Program-made: the position numbers and the translations under genes
DNA from: Nannocystis exedens
GTDB taxonomy: Bacteria; Myxococcota_A; Polyangia; Nannocystales; Nannocystaceae
Assembly (NCBI RefSeq): GCF_002343915.1
Contig: NZ_NETK01000001.1
Location: 7,020,001 to 7,084,000, forward strand
Length of the DNA stretch: 64,000 nt
Reading direction: 5' to 3'
Notes under the pieces: model-generated
The model's input: only the letters and a program-made list of their open reading frames with translations
Database searches by the model: none
What the model was told of the DNA's origin: nothing
Part shown: positions 44,216 to 55,065 of the stretch, piece by piece
Numbering within the stretch: position 1 is the first letter of the stretch
How the letters are laid out: each line of letters starts with the position of its first letter

Positions 44216-45250
44216 TCAGTGGGTGCCGGCGGACGGCGGCGGGGGGTCGCTCGGGGCTTTCTTGCTCGGGGTCGCCTTGGCCACCTCGGCCTTGGCGTCG
44301 GGCGCGGCCTTGGCGTCGGGCGCGGGCGCCGAACCCTCGGCGCCCGGCAGCACCGAGGCCAGCGGCGGGCGCAGCTCGATCTCGACGTACATGCCGGGGC
44401 GCAGCGTGCCGTCCTTGTTGTCGACGTCGGTGACGATCTCGATCGTGCGCGTGGCGGCGTCGACGGTCGGCTGGACGCGCACGACCTTGGCCTCGCGCGA
44501 GATGCCGAGCGCCGAGAAGTGCGCGGTGACCTGGTCGCCGACGTGGACGAGCCGCAGCGCGGCCTCGGGGATCCGCGCCCTGACCTCGAGGACAGACTGG
44601 TCCTGGATCACGACGACGATGGTCGGCGGCATCATCGTCACCGTCTCGCCGACGTCCTTGAACTTGTGGGCGACGAGGCCGTCGATCGGCGAGACGACGG
44701 CCGAGTCGGCGGTGCCGCGGCGGGCCATCGACAGCGCGACCTCGGCCTGGCTGACCGCGTTCTCGGCGCTGTTGAAGGCCGACTCCGCCCGCTCGAGCAC
44801 GGCCGCGGCGACGGTGCCCTTGGCGGCGAGCTGCTGCTGCCGCTCGAGCTCGCGCTTGGCGTTGTCGCGGGCGATCTGCGCGCCCTGCAGGCCGGTCTCG
44901 GCCTGGCTGACGCCGAGCCGGGTCGAGCGCGCGTCGAGGCGGAACAGCACCTGGCCCTTCTTGACCATCTGCCCCTCCTCGACGTCGACCGAGGCGAGCG
45001 TGCCGCTCATGCGCGGGCCGAGCTCGGCCTCCTGCTTGGGCAGCGCGGTGCCGACGTAGCGCTCGATCGAGAGGTCGCGCGCGCCGGCCTTGACGCCCGG
45101 CTGCGGCCCGGGGCCCTTGTTGCTCGGGACCGGGATCGTCGGCGCGCTGCCCTGCGCCGGCAGGGCGGGCTTCTCGGCTTCTTTGCTGTCGCAGGCGGCG
45201 ACGAGGAGGCCGGCGAGGACGAGGGGGACGATGGTGAGGCGTGCGGTCAT
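44216..45250 (-). CDS. RND efflux periplasmic adaptor (membrane-fusion) lipoprotein
   Basis: A 344-residue lipoprotein adaptor linking the RND pump to TolC. The signal MTARLTIVPLVLAGLLVAAC ends in Cys20. The lipoyl-like half (GTLASVDVEEGQMVKKGQVL), helical hairpin (about 105-175, LQGAQIARDNAKRELERQQQ) and second lipoyl half (SAVVSPIDGLVAHKFKDVGE) are clear, followed by the beta-barrel (ISREAKVVRVQPTVDAATRT) and a Pro/Lys/Ala-rich tail. Its ATG overlaps the tetR stop codon by four bases (ATGA), so translation is coupled to the regulator. Confidence 0.93.
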   Translation of the reverse strand: MTARLTIVPLVLAGLLVAACDSKEAEKPALPAQGSAPTIPVPSNKGPGPQPGVKAGARDLSIERYVGTALPKQEAELGPRMSGTLASVDVEEGQMVKKGQVLFRLDARSTRLGVSQAETGLQGAQIARDNAKRELERQQQLAAKGTVAAAVLERAESAFNSAENAVSQAEVALSMARRGTADSAVVSPIDGLVAHKFKDVGETVTMMPPTIVVVIQDQSVLEVRARIPEAALRLVHVGDQVTAHFSALGISREAKVVRVQPTVDAATRTIEIVTDVDNKDGTLRPGMYVEIELRPPLASVLPGAEGSAPAPDAKAAPDAKAEVAKATPSKKAPSDPPPPSAGTH

Positions 45251-45915
45251 GGGGCTTTGGCGCCGTGGAGGAAGAAGTCGATCAAGGGGTCGGCCTGGTT
45301 GCGGAGGCCGGGCTGACAGCCGGTCCGCACCCAGGTGAAGATCGTCGCGTCGGTCAGGCCGCTGAGGAACACCGCCAGCTGCTCGACCGAGAGGTCGCTG
45401 CGGATCTGCCCGCGCGCGGCGGCCTCGCGCAGGGTGGCGTGGCTGAGCGCGAGGTAGCGGGCGTGGTTCTCGTTCATCAGCGCCTGCTCGACCCGCTTCT
45501 GCGCCCAGTCGAAGCCGCCGCCGATCGAGACGTAGAGCAGGAACAGCGCGCCGTGCTCCTCGAGGAAGTCGAACGCCTCGCGCGTCGAGGCCCGCATGCG
45601 CTCGATCGGGTCCTCGAGCTGCTGATGGACCAGGATCCGCTGGTACACCAGCTCGTGCGTCCGCTGCAGGATCGAGCGGAACACCTCTTCCTTGTTCTTG
45701 AAGTAGTTGTAGACGGTGCCGGCGGCCACGCCTGCTTCGGCGGCGATGTCGGCCATCTTCGCGTCCTGGAATCCGAGCCGTCCGAACACCCGCGTGGCCG
45801 CGTCGAGGATCGCCTCGCGGTACGCCGCGCGCGTCTCCGTCCGTACCACCTCGCGGACTCGCGCACCACGCGAATTGCGCGGTGCATCGTCTCGCCCATC
45901 GACCCTGCGCGACAC
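45247..45915 (-). CDS. TetR/AcrR-family transcriptional regulator
   Basis: A 222-residue repressor with an N-terminal helix-turn-helix (ILDAATRVFGRLGFQDAKMA to AGVAAGTVYNYFKNKEEVF) and an alpha-helical ligand domain. Such proteins usually repress their own efflux operon and release DNA when an exported compound binds. It is the first gene of the adaptor-RND-tolC operon and overlaps the adaptor gene by four bases. The GTG start at 45915 has no Shine-Dalgarno sequence; a promoter in front would place transcription start at about the GTG (see 45921-45951). The basic first 25 residues may be non-conserved. Confidence 0.9.
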   Translation of the reverse strand: MSRRVDGRDDAPRNSRGARVREVVRTETRAAYREAILDAATRVFGRLGFQDAKMADIAAEAGVAAGTVYNYFKNKEEVFRSILQRTHELVYQRILVHQQLEDPIERMRASTREAFDFLEEHGALFLLYVSIGGGFDWAQKRVEQALMNENHARYLALSHATLREAAARGQIRSDLSVEQLAVFLSGLTDATIFTWVRTGCQPGLRNQADPLIDFFLHGAKAP

Positions 45916-45920
45916 CGGGG

Positions 45921-45951
45921 GTTCATTGGCGTGAACGGAGATTCATGTCAA
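45921..45951 (-). promoter_or_regulatory. Possible promoter with overlapping TetR operator
   Basis: Read on the minus strand, TTGACA (45951-45946) is followed by overlapping inverted repeats: TGAA-N6-TTCA (45945-45932) and GTTCA-N6-TGAAC (45936-45921). The repeats lie between the -35 and a weak -10 (about 45928-45923), a normal place for a repressor site. The start would be close to 45916, giving a leaderless message beginning at the GTG. Inferred from pattern and position only. Confidence 0.35.
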
Positions 45952-46075
45952 GGTGAGATCAGTATCGCTCGCAAAACAGGTCGACTTTCGCTGGCTTGTC
46001 GATTGGCACAAAAACTTCGCGCCAGGCCGCTGCACGAGCGAGCTCTGGCGCGGGTTCACGGGCTTGAATCGAAAT

Positions 46076-47356
<1,281 letters not shown>

Positions 47357-47358
47357 GT

Positions 47359-48732
47359 TCACTGGGCACCTGCCTTTCCGGCCAGGATCGCGGGCACGTC
47401 GACGCCCGTGGTCTCGCGCAGGGCGCTGAGCACCGAGGCGACCGCGCGCGGGTACGAGGCGGCGTAGCTCGAGATGGCGCTGCCGTCGCCCGGGTCGAGC
47501 GCGGCGACCTCGCGGATCTTGAGCTTCTCGATCGGCTGCAGCACCGCGGCCAGCAGCTCCTCGAGGTGCTGAATGACGTAGATCTCGCGCGCCTGCGGGC
47601 CCATGGTCTGCCACGCCTCGCTGGTCAGGCGCAGGACCTCGGCCACCGCGGCGCCGTTCTCGATCGTCGGCGCGGCGTCGCCCTTGGCGAGGAGGAGCCG
47701 CGCGGCCCGGTCGACCTCGGCCGGGATGATGACCTCGGCCATGAGGCGCTTCTGTTCGAGCTCGCTGCGCACGCTCTGCAGCTCCTGCTCGGCGGCGGCG
47801 CGGGCGGTCTTGGCGGCGGCCTCGGCCTCGCGCTCGACCGCGGAGGCGCGGCCCTCGAGCTCGGCGCGGATCTTGGACAGCTCGTTGCGCTTGACCAGGA
47901 TCGCCGTCTCGGCGGCGGCCTTGGCCACCTCGGCGCGCTGGTTGGCCTGGGCCTGGGCCTCGGAGATCTCCTGCTGGGCCTGGCTCTCGGCCTTCTCGGC
48001 GTCGCGCAGGACCGCCGCGATCTGCGGCCGGCCCAACGAGTCGAGGTAACCTGTCTCGTCGGACACGTGCTGGATCTTGAGGGTGTCGAGCTGCAGGCCG
48101 AGCTTGTCGAGGTCGTCCTGGGCGCTCTTGGCCAGGTTGTTGGCGAACTCGAGCCGGTCGTGGTTGACCGCCTCGGGGGTCATCTGCGCCAGCACCTCCC
48201 GCAGGGCGCCCTCGAGGGTCTGCCGCGCGACCTGCATGACCTCCTGCGTGGAGCGGCCGAGGAACCGCTCGATCGCGTTGCGGATCAGCCGCGGGTCGGG
48301 GCTGATCTTGACGTTGGCGATCGCGTGGATCTTGAGCGGGATGTTGCCGGCGGAGTAGGCGTTCTGCACGTAGACGTCGATCGACATCGCCGACATGTCG
48401 AGGCGGTCGACGACCTCGAGCACGGGGAGCCGCCAGGCGCTGCCCTTGCCGCAGCCGTGGTACTCGGGCGCCTGACCGACGACGCCGCGGCCGAGGATCA
48501 CGAGCGGGCCGAGGTCGACGCCGTCCTTCACGCGCTTGCGGCCGGTGAAGATCAGCGCCTCGTTGGGGTGACAGATGTAAAGAAAGTTTTTGACCAGCAG
48601 GAAGAAGAGCAGCAGGCCGAGGCCGGTGCCGAGCCCGCCGACGAGCACCTGCCCGGCGACGTTTTGAGTCAGCGCTTCGAAGGTGGATTCCACAGCTGGC
48701 GCGAAGGCCAGGTACGTGAGAGACGGGTTCAC
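47359..48732 (-). CDS. Flotillin-like SPFH-domain membrane protein 1
   Basis: A 457-residue paralogue of the downstream gene. The N-terminal membrane segment spans about residues 28-50 (LVGGLGTGLGLLLFFLLVKN), then the SPFH domain (LYICHPNEALIFTGRKR, MSIDVYVQNAYSAGNIPLKI, IERFLGRSTQEVMQVARQTL) and an Ala/Glu-rich coiled coil (about 240-350). The two proteins share the motif LDTLKIQ(H/N)VSDE-GYLD. A hetero-oligomeric ring or scaffold of both is likely. It follows the NfeD-like gene by 29 bp, making a three-gene operon. Confidence 0.88.
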   Translation of the reverse strand: MNPSLTYLAFAPAVESTFEALTQNVAGQVLVGGLGTGLGLLLFFLLVKNFLYICHPNEALIFTGRKRVKDGVDLGPLVILGRGVVGQAPEYHGCGKGSAWRLPVLEVVDRLDMSAMSIDVYVQNAYSAGNIPLKIHAIANVKISPDPRLIRNAIERFLGRSTQEVMQVARQTLEGALREVLAQMTPEAVNHDRLEFANNLAKSAQDDLDKLGLQLDTLKIQHVSDETGYLDSLGRPQIAAVLRDAEKAESQAQQEISEAQAQANQRAEVAKAAAETAILVKRNELSKIRAELEGRASAVEREAEAAAKTARAAAEQELQSVRSELEQKRLMAEVIIPAEVDRAARLLLAKGDAAPTIENGAAVAEVLRLTSEAWQTMGPQAREIYVIQHLEELLAAVLQPIEKLKIREVAALDPGDGSAISSYAASYPRAVASVLSALRETTGVDVPAILAGKAGAQ

Positions 48733-48761
48733 TCGATCCTCCGGTGGCAGGTTGGCCGCGG

Positions 48762-49367
48762 TCAGACGCCCGGGGCGCGGGCGACGACGGCGGTGGTGTC
48801 GTTCATGGCGATGACGAAGGCCTCCTCGCCGGAGGTGAAGCCGCGCTCCTCCTCCGTGGTGGCCAGGACGTCGACGATGGTGCCCTTGAGCGTGAGCCGC
48901 ACCTTGCCGAGGTCGCCGGCGCCGAAGCCGACCATCACGCGGCCGCTGCGGCCGATGTAGTCGGCGGCGCTGGCGGCCGTGCTGGTCTCGCTGTGCGAGA
49001 GGCTGCGGAACACGGCCACGGTGCCCTGGCCGGTCAGGAGGCCCATGCCGAGCGCGGCGACGAGGGCGATGGTCGGGCTGTCGACCAGGTCGAGGCCGTC
49101 GAGCACGAGGCCGGTGAGGCCGAAGAAGGCGAGGAAGAACATCCAGAAGCGCAGCGAGAAGAAGGCGGTGAACAGCCCCGCGAGCGCGCCGTGGGCCTCG
49201 CCGACGCCGTGGTCGAAGTGCTGCGCCTGGGTGCCCGCGTCGGCGCCGTGGCCTCCGCCGTCCCCGGTGTCCTTGTCGCCGACGAAGATCGAGCCGAGAA
49301 GGAGGACGCCGCCGAGCCCGAACGCGAACAGGTAGAGGTAGATCAGCATCGCCGGAGGGGGGAACAT
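48762..49367 (-). CDS. NfeD-like membrane protein
   Basis: A 201-residue protein with two to three membrane segments (LIYLYLFAFGLGGVLLLGSI; FFSLRFWMFFLAFFGLTGLV; TIALVAALGMGLLTGQG) and a C-terminal OB-fold of about 65 residues (YIGRSGRVMVGFGAGDLGKV) typical of NfeD/YuaF partners of flotillins. A His/Gly/Asp-rich loop lies at 50-75. ATG 49367 is chosen; ATG 49349 (MLIYLYLF) is equally possible, and neither has a strong ribosome site. Operon with two flotillin genes. Confidence 0.78.
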   Translation of the reverse strand: MFPPPAMLIYLYLFAFGLGGVLLLGSIFVGDKDTGDGGGHGADAGTQAQHFDHGVGEAHGALAGLFTAFFSLRFWMFFLAFFGLTGLVLDGLDLVDSPTIALVAALGMGLLTGQGTVAVFRSLSHSETSTAASAADYIGRSGRVMVGFGAGDLGKVRLTLKGTIVDVLATTEEERGFTSGEEAFVIAMNDTTAVVARAPGV

Positions 49368-49507
49368 TATGCCACGCCGACCGGGCCGAGGCGCGCCAGG
49401 CCGCCTATTCCGCCTCAAACGCGCGTTTTCTTGCGAAGAACAGCGTCCGCGCGCGCGCCGATCGAGGCTACGCTGTTCATAAGTCCGCCACCTTCCGCTG
49501 GAGCCAT

Positions 49508-50119
49508 ATGGCCGCCGACGACTACCGACTCCTGCCGCGATCCTTTTTCGCCCGCGACGCGCTCGAGGTGGCGCGCGATCTGCTGGGCAAGCTGCTGCGA
49601 CGCGACGGCGTGATCCTGCGGATCACCGAGGTCGAGGCTTACCGCCACCCGAACGACAGCGCGAACCACTGCCGCTTCGGCCTCACCGAGCGCAACGCGG
49701 CGATGTGGGGCCCGCCCGGCCGCGCGTACGTGTACCTCTGCTACGGGATCCACAACATGCTCAACCTCTCGACCAACGAGGAGGGCGAGGGGGCGGCGGT
49801 GCTGATCCGCTCGGCCGAGCCGGTGCTGGGGCTGACGGAGATCCAGCGCCGCCGCGGCGCCACGACGACGGGGCCGGCGCTGTTGACCGGGCCGGGCAAG
49901 ATCGGGCAGGCGCTGCAGCTCGACACGTCGTGGTCGCACCACCCGGTCACCGAGCCCGGCGGTCTCGAGGCGCTCGACGCCCCGCCGGTCGGCGAGATCC
50001 TCGCCGGGCCGCGCGTCGGCATCGACTTCGCCGCGCCGGCCGACCGCGACGCGCCGTGGCGCCTGGCCGTGGCCGGGACGAAGTGGGTCAGCGCGCCGAA
50101 GGGCCTCCGACCGGTGTAG
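49508..50119 (+). CDS. 3-methyladenine DNA glycosylase (AAG/Mpg family)
   Basis: A 203-residue base-excision-repair enzyme removing alkylated purines. Family motifs are RDLLGKLL near the start, TEVEAY with the catalytic Glu, DSANHCRFGLTERNAAMWGP, GRAYVYLCYGIHNMLNLST, and ALLTGPGKIGQAL. Length equals other bacterial members (about 200). The start ATG lies in a gap of about 90-140 bp, divergent from nfeD. The HIT gene begins 9 bp after its stop. Confidence 0.93.
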   Translation: MAADDYRLLPRSFFARDALEVARDLLGKLLRRDGVILRITEVEAYRHPNDSANHCRFGLTERNAAMWGPPGRAYVYLCYGIHNMLNLSTNEEGEGAAVLIRSAEPVLGLTEIQRRRGATTTGPALLTGPGKIGQALQLDTSWSHHPVTEPGGLEALDAPPVGEILAGPRVGIDFAAPADRDAPWRLAVAGTKWVSAPKGLRPV

Positions 50120-50128
50120 CATCCCGCC

Positions 50129-50560
50129 ATGCCGTCCGTGTTCACCCGCATCATCAACGGCGAGCTGCCCGGTCGCTTCGTGTACCAGGACGACCGCTGC
50201 GCCGCATTCCTGTCGATCGCGCCGCTGCGCCCCGGCCACACGCTGGTGGTGCCGAAGCAGGAGGTCGACCACTGGCTCGACCTCGACGCCGACCTGGCCG
50301 CGCACCTGACGACGGTCGCGCAGACGATCGGCCGCGGGCAGATGCTGGCGTTCGCGCCGACCCGCGTCGGGCTGATGATCGCCGGGCTCGAGGTGCCGCA
50401 CGTCCACCTGCACGTGGTCCCGATCGACGGCCCGCACGACCTCGACTTCGCCAACGCCGACCACCGCGCCAGCCCGGCCGCGCTCGACGACGCGGCCGAC
50501 AAGCTGCGCCAGGCGCTCGCCAAGCTGGCGCCCGAGGGCGCGGGCGATTGGTGTCTCTGA
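50129..50560 (+). CDS. HIT family nucleotide hydrolase
   Basis: A 143-residue histidine-triad protein. It begins with SVFTRIINGELPGRFVYQDD (usual HIT start). GHTLVVPKQEVDHWLDL and VPHVHLHVVPI contain the HxHxH triad whose middle His attacks phosphoramidate or nucleotide substrates. Cytoplasmic; probably a dimer. It stands between the glycosylase and hemB in an apparent operon, 9 bp and 25 bp away. Confidence 0.93.
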   Translation: MPSVFTRIINGELPGRFVYQDDRCAAFLSIAPLRPGHTLVVPKQEVDHWLDLDADLAAHLTTVAQTIGRGQMLAFAPTRVGLMIAGLEVPHVHLHVVPIDGPHDLDFANADHRASPAALDDAADKLRQALAKLAPEGAGDWCL

Positions 50561-50585
50561 GGACATGTCACGAAGGACAGACGCG

Positions 50586-51587
50586 ATGACGCACGACCCG
50601 CTGAACCTGCTGCAACGCCCGCGGCGCAACCGCAAGCACCCCGCCATCCGCGCGTTCGTGCGCGAGACCTCGCTCGGGCCCGAGCACTTCATCTACCCGC
50701 TGTTCATCCACGCCGGCGACGACGACGTGCCGATCGCGTCGATGCCCGGGTGCGCCCGGCTGTCGCGGAAGGGGCTGCTGGCCGAGGTCGAGGCGGCGCG
50801 GGCGGTCGGGGTGAACCTCGTCGCGCTGTTCCCGGCGGTCGCCGAGTCGCTCAAGTCGCCCGACGGCCGCGAGGCGTGGAACCCGAACGGGCTGATCCCG
50901 GCGACGATCAAGGCGCTGAAGGACCGCTGGCCCGACCTGGTGATCGTCACCGACGTCGCGCTCGACCCGTACAACAGCGACGGCCACGACGGGATCGTCG
51001 CGCCGGACGGCCGGATCTTGAACGACGAGACGGTCGAGGCGCTGTGCAACCAGGCGCTGTGCCAGGCCCGCGCCGGCGCCGACATCGTCGCGCCGTCGGA
51101 CATGATGGACGGCCGCGTGCAAGCGCTGCGCGAGGCGCTCGACGGCGAGAGCTTCATCGACGTGTCGATCCTCGCCTACACGGCCAAGTACGCCTCGGCG
51201 TTCTACGGGCCGTTCCGCGACGCGCTCGACTCGGCCCCCAAGAGCGGCGACAAGAAGACCTACCAGATGGACCCCGCCAACGCCCGCGAGGCGCTGCGCG
51301 AGGCCGAGCTCGACGAGGTCGAGGGCGCCGACATCCTGATGGTCAAGCCGGCCGGGCCCTACCTCGACATCCTCGCCGCGCTGCGCCGCGCGACCCACCT
51401 GCCGCTCGCGGCCTACCAGGTCAGCGGCGAGTACGCGATGCTCAAGGCGGCCAGCGAGCGCGGCTGGCTCGACGAGAAGCGGGTGGTGCTCGAGAGCCTG
51501 CTCGGCATCCGCCGCGCCGGCGCCGACGTGATCTTCACCTACTTCGCCCGCCAGGCGGCGGAGTGGCTGACGGGCGCGAGGAAGTAG
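50586..51587 (+). CDS. hemB: Delta-aminolevulinic acid dehydratase (porphobilinogen synthase)
   Basis: A 333-residue enzyme joining two 5-aminolevulinates into porphobilinogen for heme and other tetrapyrroles. Active-site lysines are in AYTAKYASAF (Lys201) and DILMVKPAGPYLD (Lys254, Schiff base). The metal site reads DVALDPYNSDGHDG, with Asp where zinc enzymes have three Cys, so this is the magnesium-type enzyme. An in-frame ATG at 50565 also exists; 50586 is preferred because GAAGGA lies nine bases before it and the family match begins there. A TGTC-N5-GGACA element sits in the leader. Heme supply would support the P450 and catalase also encoded here. Confidence 0.95.
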   Translation: MTHDPLNLLQRPRRNRKHPAIRAFVRETSLGPEHFIYPLFIHAGDDDVPIASMPGCARLSRKGLLAEVEAARAVGVNLVALFPAVAESLKSPDGREAWNPNGLIPATIKALKDRWPDLVIVTDVALDPYNSDGHDGIVAPDGRILNDETVEALCNQALCQARAGADIVAPSDMMDGRVQALREALDGESFIDVSILAYTAKYASAFYGPFRDALDSAPKSGDKKTYQMDPANAREALREAELDEVEGADILMVKPAGPYLDILAALRRATHLPLAAYQVSGEYAMLKAASERGWLDEKRVVLESLLGIRRAGADVIFTYFARQAAEWLTGARK

Positions 51588-51590
51588 CCG

Positions 51591-52805
51591 ATGGCGCAGC
51601 GGCTCGAGTTCTGGTTCGACTTCTCGTGCCCGTTCGCCTACGTCGCGTCGACCCAGGTCGAGCAGCTGGCCCAAAGGACAGGCGCCGAGCTCGACCTGCG
51701 GCCGATGCTGCTCGGCGGGGTGTTCAAGGCCCGCGGCACCCCGCAGAACCTGGCCGCGACGCTGAGCCCGGCCAAGGCCCGCCACAACCTCGACGACATG
51801 CGCCGCCAGGCCCAGCGCGCCGGCGTACCGCTGCGCATGCCGCCCAACCACCCGATGCGCACGGTCGCGGCGCTGCGCTGCGTGCTGGCGGCCGGGCTCC
51901 ACTTGCCGCTCGTCCACCGCATCTACCGCGCCTACTGGGACGAGAACGCGGACATCGGCGACCGCGAGGTGCTGGCGCGGGCGCTCGCGGAGGTCGGGCT
52001 CGACGCGGCGGCGATCCTCGCCCGCGCCGAGTCGCCGGCGATCAAGGACGAGCTGCGCCGCCGCACCGACGAGGCGATCGCCCGCGGCGTCTTCGGCGTG
52101 CCGACCTACTTCGTCGGCGACCAGCTGTTCTGGGGTCAGGACCGCGCGGACATGGTCGAGGAGGCGCTCGGCGGCGCTCCGGTGGGGCTCGTGGCGTCGC
52201 CGACGGCGCCGGTCGAGTTCTTCTTCGACTACTCGAGCCCGTTCGCCTACCTGGCGATCATGCGCGCCGCGGAGCTGGGCCCGCAGGTGCGCTGGCGGCC
52301 GATCCTGCTCGGCGGGCTGTTCCGCAACCTCGGCACGCCCGACGTGCCGCTGTTCGTGCAGAGCCCGGAGAAGCGGCGCCACACGATGCAGGACCTCGAC
52401 CGCCAGGCGGCCCGCGCCGGGCTGCCGTTCAAGTTCCCGGCGCGCTTCCCGGTCCGCACGGTCCTGCCGCTGCGGGTCACGCTGGCCGCCGGGTCGCCGC
52501 CGCCGCTGGTGCGCGCGCTGGCGACGGCGCTGTGGGCCGAGGACCGCGACATCAGCGACCCCGCGACGGTGGCGGCGATCGCCGACTCGCTCGCGCTCGA
52601 CGGGGCGGCGCTGGTGGCGGCCGCGGAGACGCCGGAGATCAAGCAAGCCCTGGCGACGAGCACCGCCGAGGCCGAGGCCGCCGGGGTGTTCGGGGTGCCG
52701 ACGTTCGTCGTGCACACGCGCGAGCGCGGGCCGCAGCTCTACTGGGGCGCCGACCGCCTGACGCTGGCGGCCGCGGCGGCCGGCGGCGACGTCTCGGCGA
52801 TGTAA
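51591..52805 (+). CDS. Tandem two-domain DsbA-like (HCCA-isomerase type) protein
   Basis: A 404-residue protein made of two consecutive thioredoxin-like domains of the 2-hydroxychromene-2-carboxylate isomerase/DsbA-like family, each about 200 residues. Domain 1 begins FWFDFSCPFAYVAS and domain 2 FFFDYSSPFAYLAI. Both contain LGG(V/L)F, an NxxxPxR(T) region (HPMRTVAALR; FPVRTVLPLR) and GVFGVPT(Y/F). There is no CxxC motif; domain 1 has Ser-Cys and domain 2 Ser-Ser at the active-site position, as in glutathione-dependent members. Substrate unknown. Internal duplication is clear. Three bp after hemB, so probably co-transcribed. Confidence 0.88.
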   Translation: MAQRLEFWFDFSCPFAYVASTQVEQLAQRTGAELDLRPMLLGGVFKARGTPQNLAATLSPAKARHNLDDMRRQAQRAGVPLRMPPNHPMRTVAALRCVLAAGLHLPLVHRIYRAYWDENADIGDREVLARALAEVGLDAAAILARAESPAIKDELRRRTDEAIARGVFGVPTYFVGDQLFWGQDRADMVEEALGGAPVGLVASPTAPVEFFFDYSSPFAYLAIMRAAELGPQVRWRPILLGGLFRNLGTPDVPLFVQSPEKRRHTMQDLDRQAARAGLPFKFPARFPVRTVLPLRVTLAAGSPPPLVRALATALWAEDRDISDPATVAAIADSLALDGAALVAAAETPEIKQALATSTAEAEAAGVFGVPTFVVHTRERGPQLYWGADRLTLAAAAAGGDVSAM

Positions 52806-52821
52806 TTTTCAAACATGTTCA

Positions 52822-52851
52822 AAGGGGCATGTCATGATGGACATGCCCCTT
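52822..52851. terminator. Hairpin AAGGGGCATGTC-N6-GACATGCCCCTT
   Basis: A 12-bp perfect stem with a 6-base loop between two convergent genes (DsbA-like and proline iminopeptidase). Its arms are nearly the same as those of the hairpin at 39187-39216, and outer caaacatg copies flank it. A bidirectional terminator is likely. Confidence 0.65.
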
Positions 52852-52877
52852 CAAACATGCCCTGAGGCGCGACCGGC

Positions 52878-53870
52878 TCACAGGTGGGCGTAGCGGTCGG
52901 TGGCGCGGCGCAGGCTGAGGGCGATGCCGGGCTCGAAGGCGGAGTGGCCGGCGTCGGGGACGATCACCAGCTCCGAGCGGGGCAGCCGCTTGTGCAGGTT
53001 CCACGCGTTCTCGAGCGGGCAGATCACGTCGTAGCGGCCGTGGACGATCGTCGTCGGGATGTGCTCGATCTTCGCCGCCTCGTCGAGAAGCTGCGTCTCG
53101 CTGGTCAGAAAGCCCTTGTTGACGAAGTAGTGGCACTCGATGCGCGAGAAGGCGAGGGTGAAGTCGGTGTTGTCGCAGTGCATCTCGACGTCGGGGTCGG
53201 GGTGCAGGGTGGCGACCCGGCTCTCCCACAGGCTCCACGCGCGCGCCGCCTCGACGCGGACGCGCGGGTCGGTCGAGGTGAGGCGGCGGTAGTAGGCGCC
53301 GATCAGGTCGCCGCGCTCGGCCTCGGGGATCGGGGCGACGAAGGCCTCCCAGGCGTCGGGGAACAGGGTGCGGGTGCCGCGGCCGTAGAACCACTCGGAC
53401 TCGCGGCGGGTGAACATGAAGACCCCGCGCAGCACCAGCTCGGTGACGCGGTGCGGGTGGGCCTCGGCGTAGGCGACCCCGAGCGTGCTGCCCCACGAGC
53501 CGCCGAACACCTGCCAGCGGTCGACGCCGAGGTGCTCGCGCAGGCGCTCGATGTCGTCGACGAGGTCCCAGGTGGTGTTGTCGTCGAGCGAGGCGAACGG
53601 CTCGCTCTGGCCGCAGCCGCGCTGGTCGAACAGGATGATGCGGTACCGCGCGGGGTCGAAGAAGCGCCGGTGCTTGGGGTCGGTGCCGCCGCCGGGCCCG
53701 CCGTGGAGGAACACCACCGGCTTGCCGGCGCGGTTGCCCGACTGCTCGAAGTAGAGGTCGTGCCCGCCCGGGACCTGCAGCCGGCCGAAGTGGAACGGGT
53801 CGATCGGCGGATAGAGGCCGGACAGCGGGTCCTGGCGGTGGGGCGCGGAGTGAGCTGGTCGAACGGTCAT
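52878..53870 (-). CDS. pip: Proline iminopeptidase (alpha/beta hydrolase), copy 1
   Basis: A 330-residue prolyl aminopeptidase that removes N-terminal proline from peptides. Evidence: [38 protein letters not shown] (oxyanion loop), DQRGCGQS, nucleophile elbow GGSWGSTL, catalytic Asp in HGRYDVICP and His in [10 protein letters not shown], all in the right order and spacing. No signal peptide. Downstream tandem partner of a second enzyme on the same strand; the two are about half identical, so an old duplication. Confidence 0.93.
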   Translation of the reverse strand: MTVRPAHSAPHRQDPLSGLYPPIDPFHFGRLQVPGGHDLYFEQSGNRAGKPVVFLHGGPGGGTDPKHRRFFDPARYRIILFDQRGCGQSEPFASLDDNTTWDLVDDIERLREHLGVDRWQVFGGSWGSTLGVAYAEAHPHRVTELVLRGVFMFTRRESEWFYGRGTRTLFPDAWEAFVAPIPEAERGDLIGAYYRRLTSTDPRVRVEAARAWSLWESRVATLHPDPDVEMHCDNTDFTLAFSRIECHYFVNKGFLTSETQLLDEAAKIEHIPTTIVHGRYDVICPLENAWNLHKRLPRSELVIVPDAGHSAFEPGIALSLRRATDRYAHL

Positions 53871-53899
53871 GGTGAAAAGCTCAGGTTCTCGGGGACAGG

Positions 53900-54889
<990 letters not shown>

Positions 54890-55065
54890 TCAAGGCGTCC
54901 ATAGGCGCCGCGTGCGGCCCCTCCGCGGGATTTGTGGCGGCCTCCGCGGGCAAAACCGCGCAGCGGCCGAACGCGCCCCTCCGGCGGGGTTCGGCGGGCG
55001 ACCGGACGAGTAAGGGGGCAAGGACTCGCGGCGTTAGCATCGACCTCGCAGGAGATCCCTCGCAC

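Noticed and set aside
40838-45316. 1492-codon plus-strand open frame opposite the efflux operon
   Set aside because: It is Asp/Arg/Gly/Ala-rich with no domain, and lies antisense to well-matched tolC, RND and adaptor genes.
51591-52805. Possible selenoprotein because selC is present
   Set aside because: The thioredoxin-like domains have normal codons at the active-site position (Cys and Ser) and no internal TGA.
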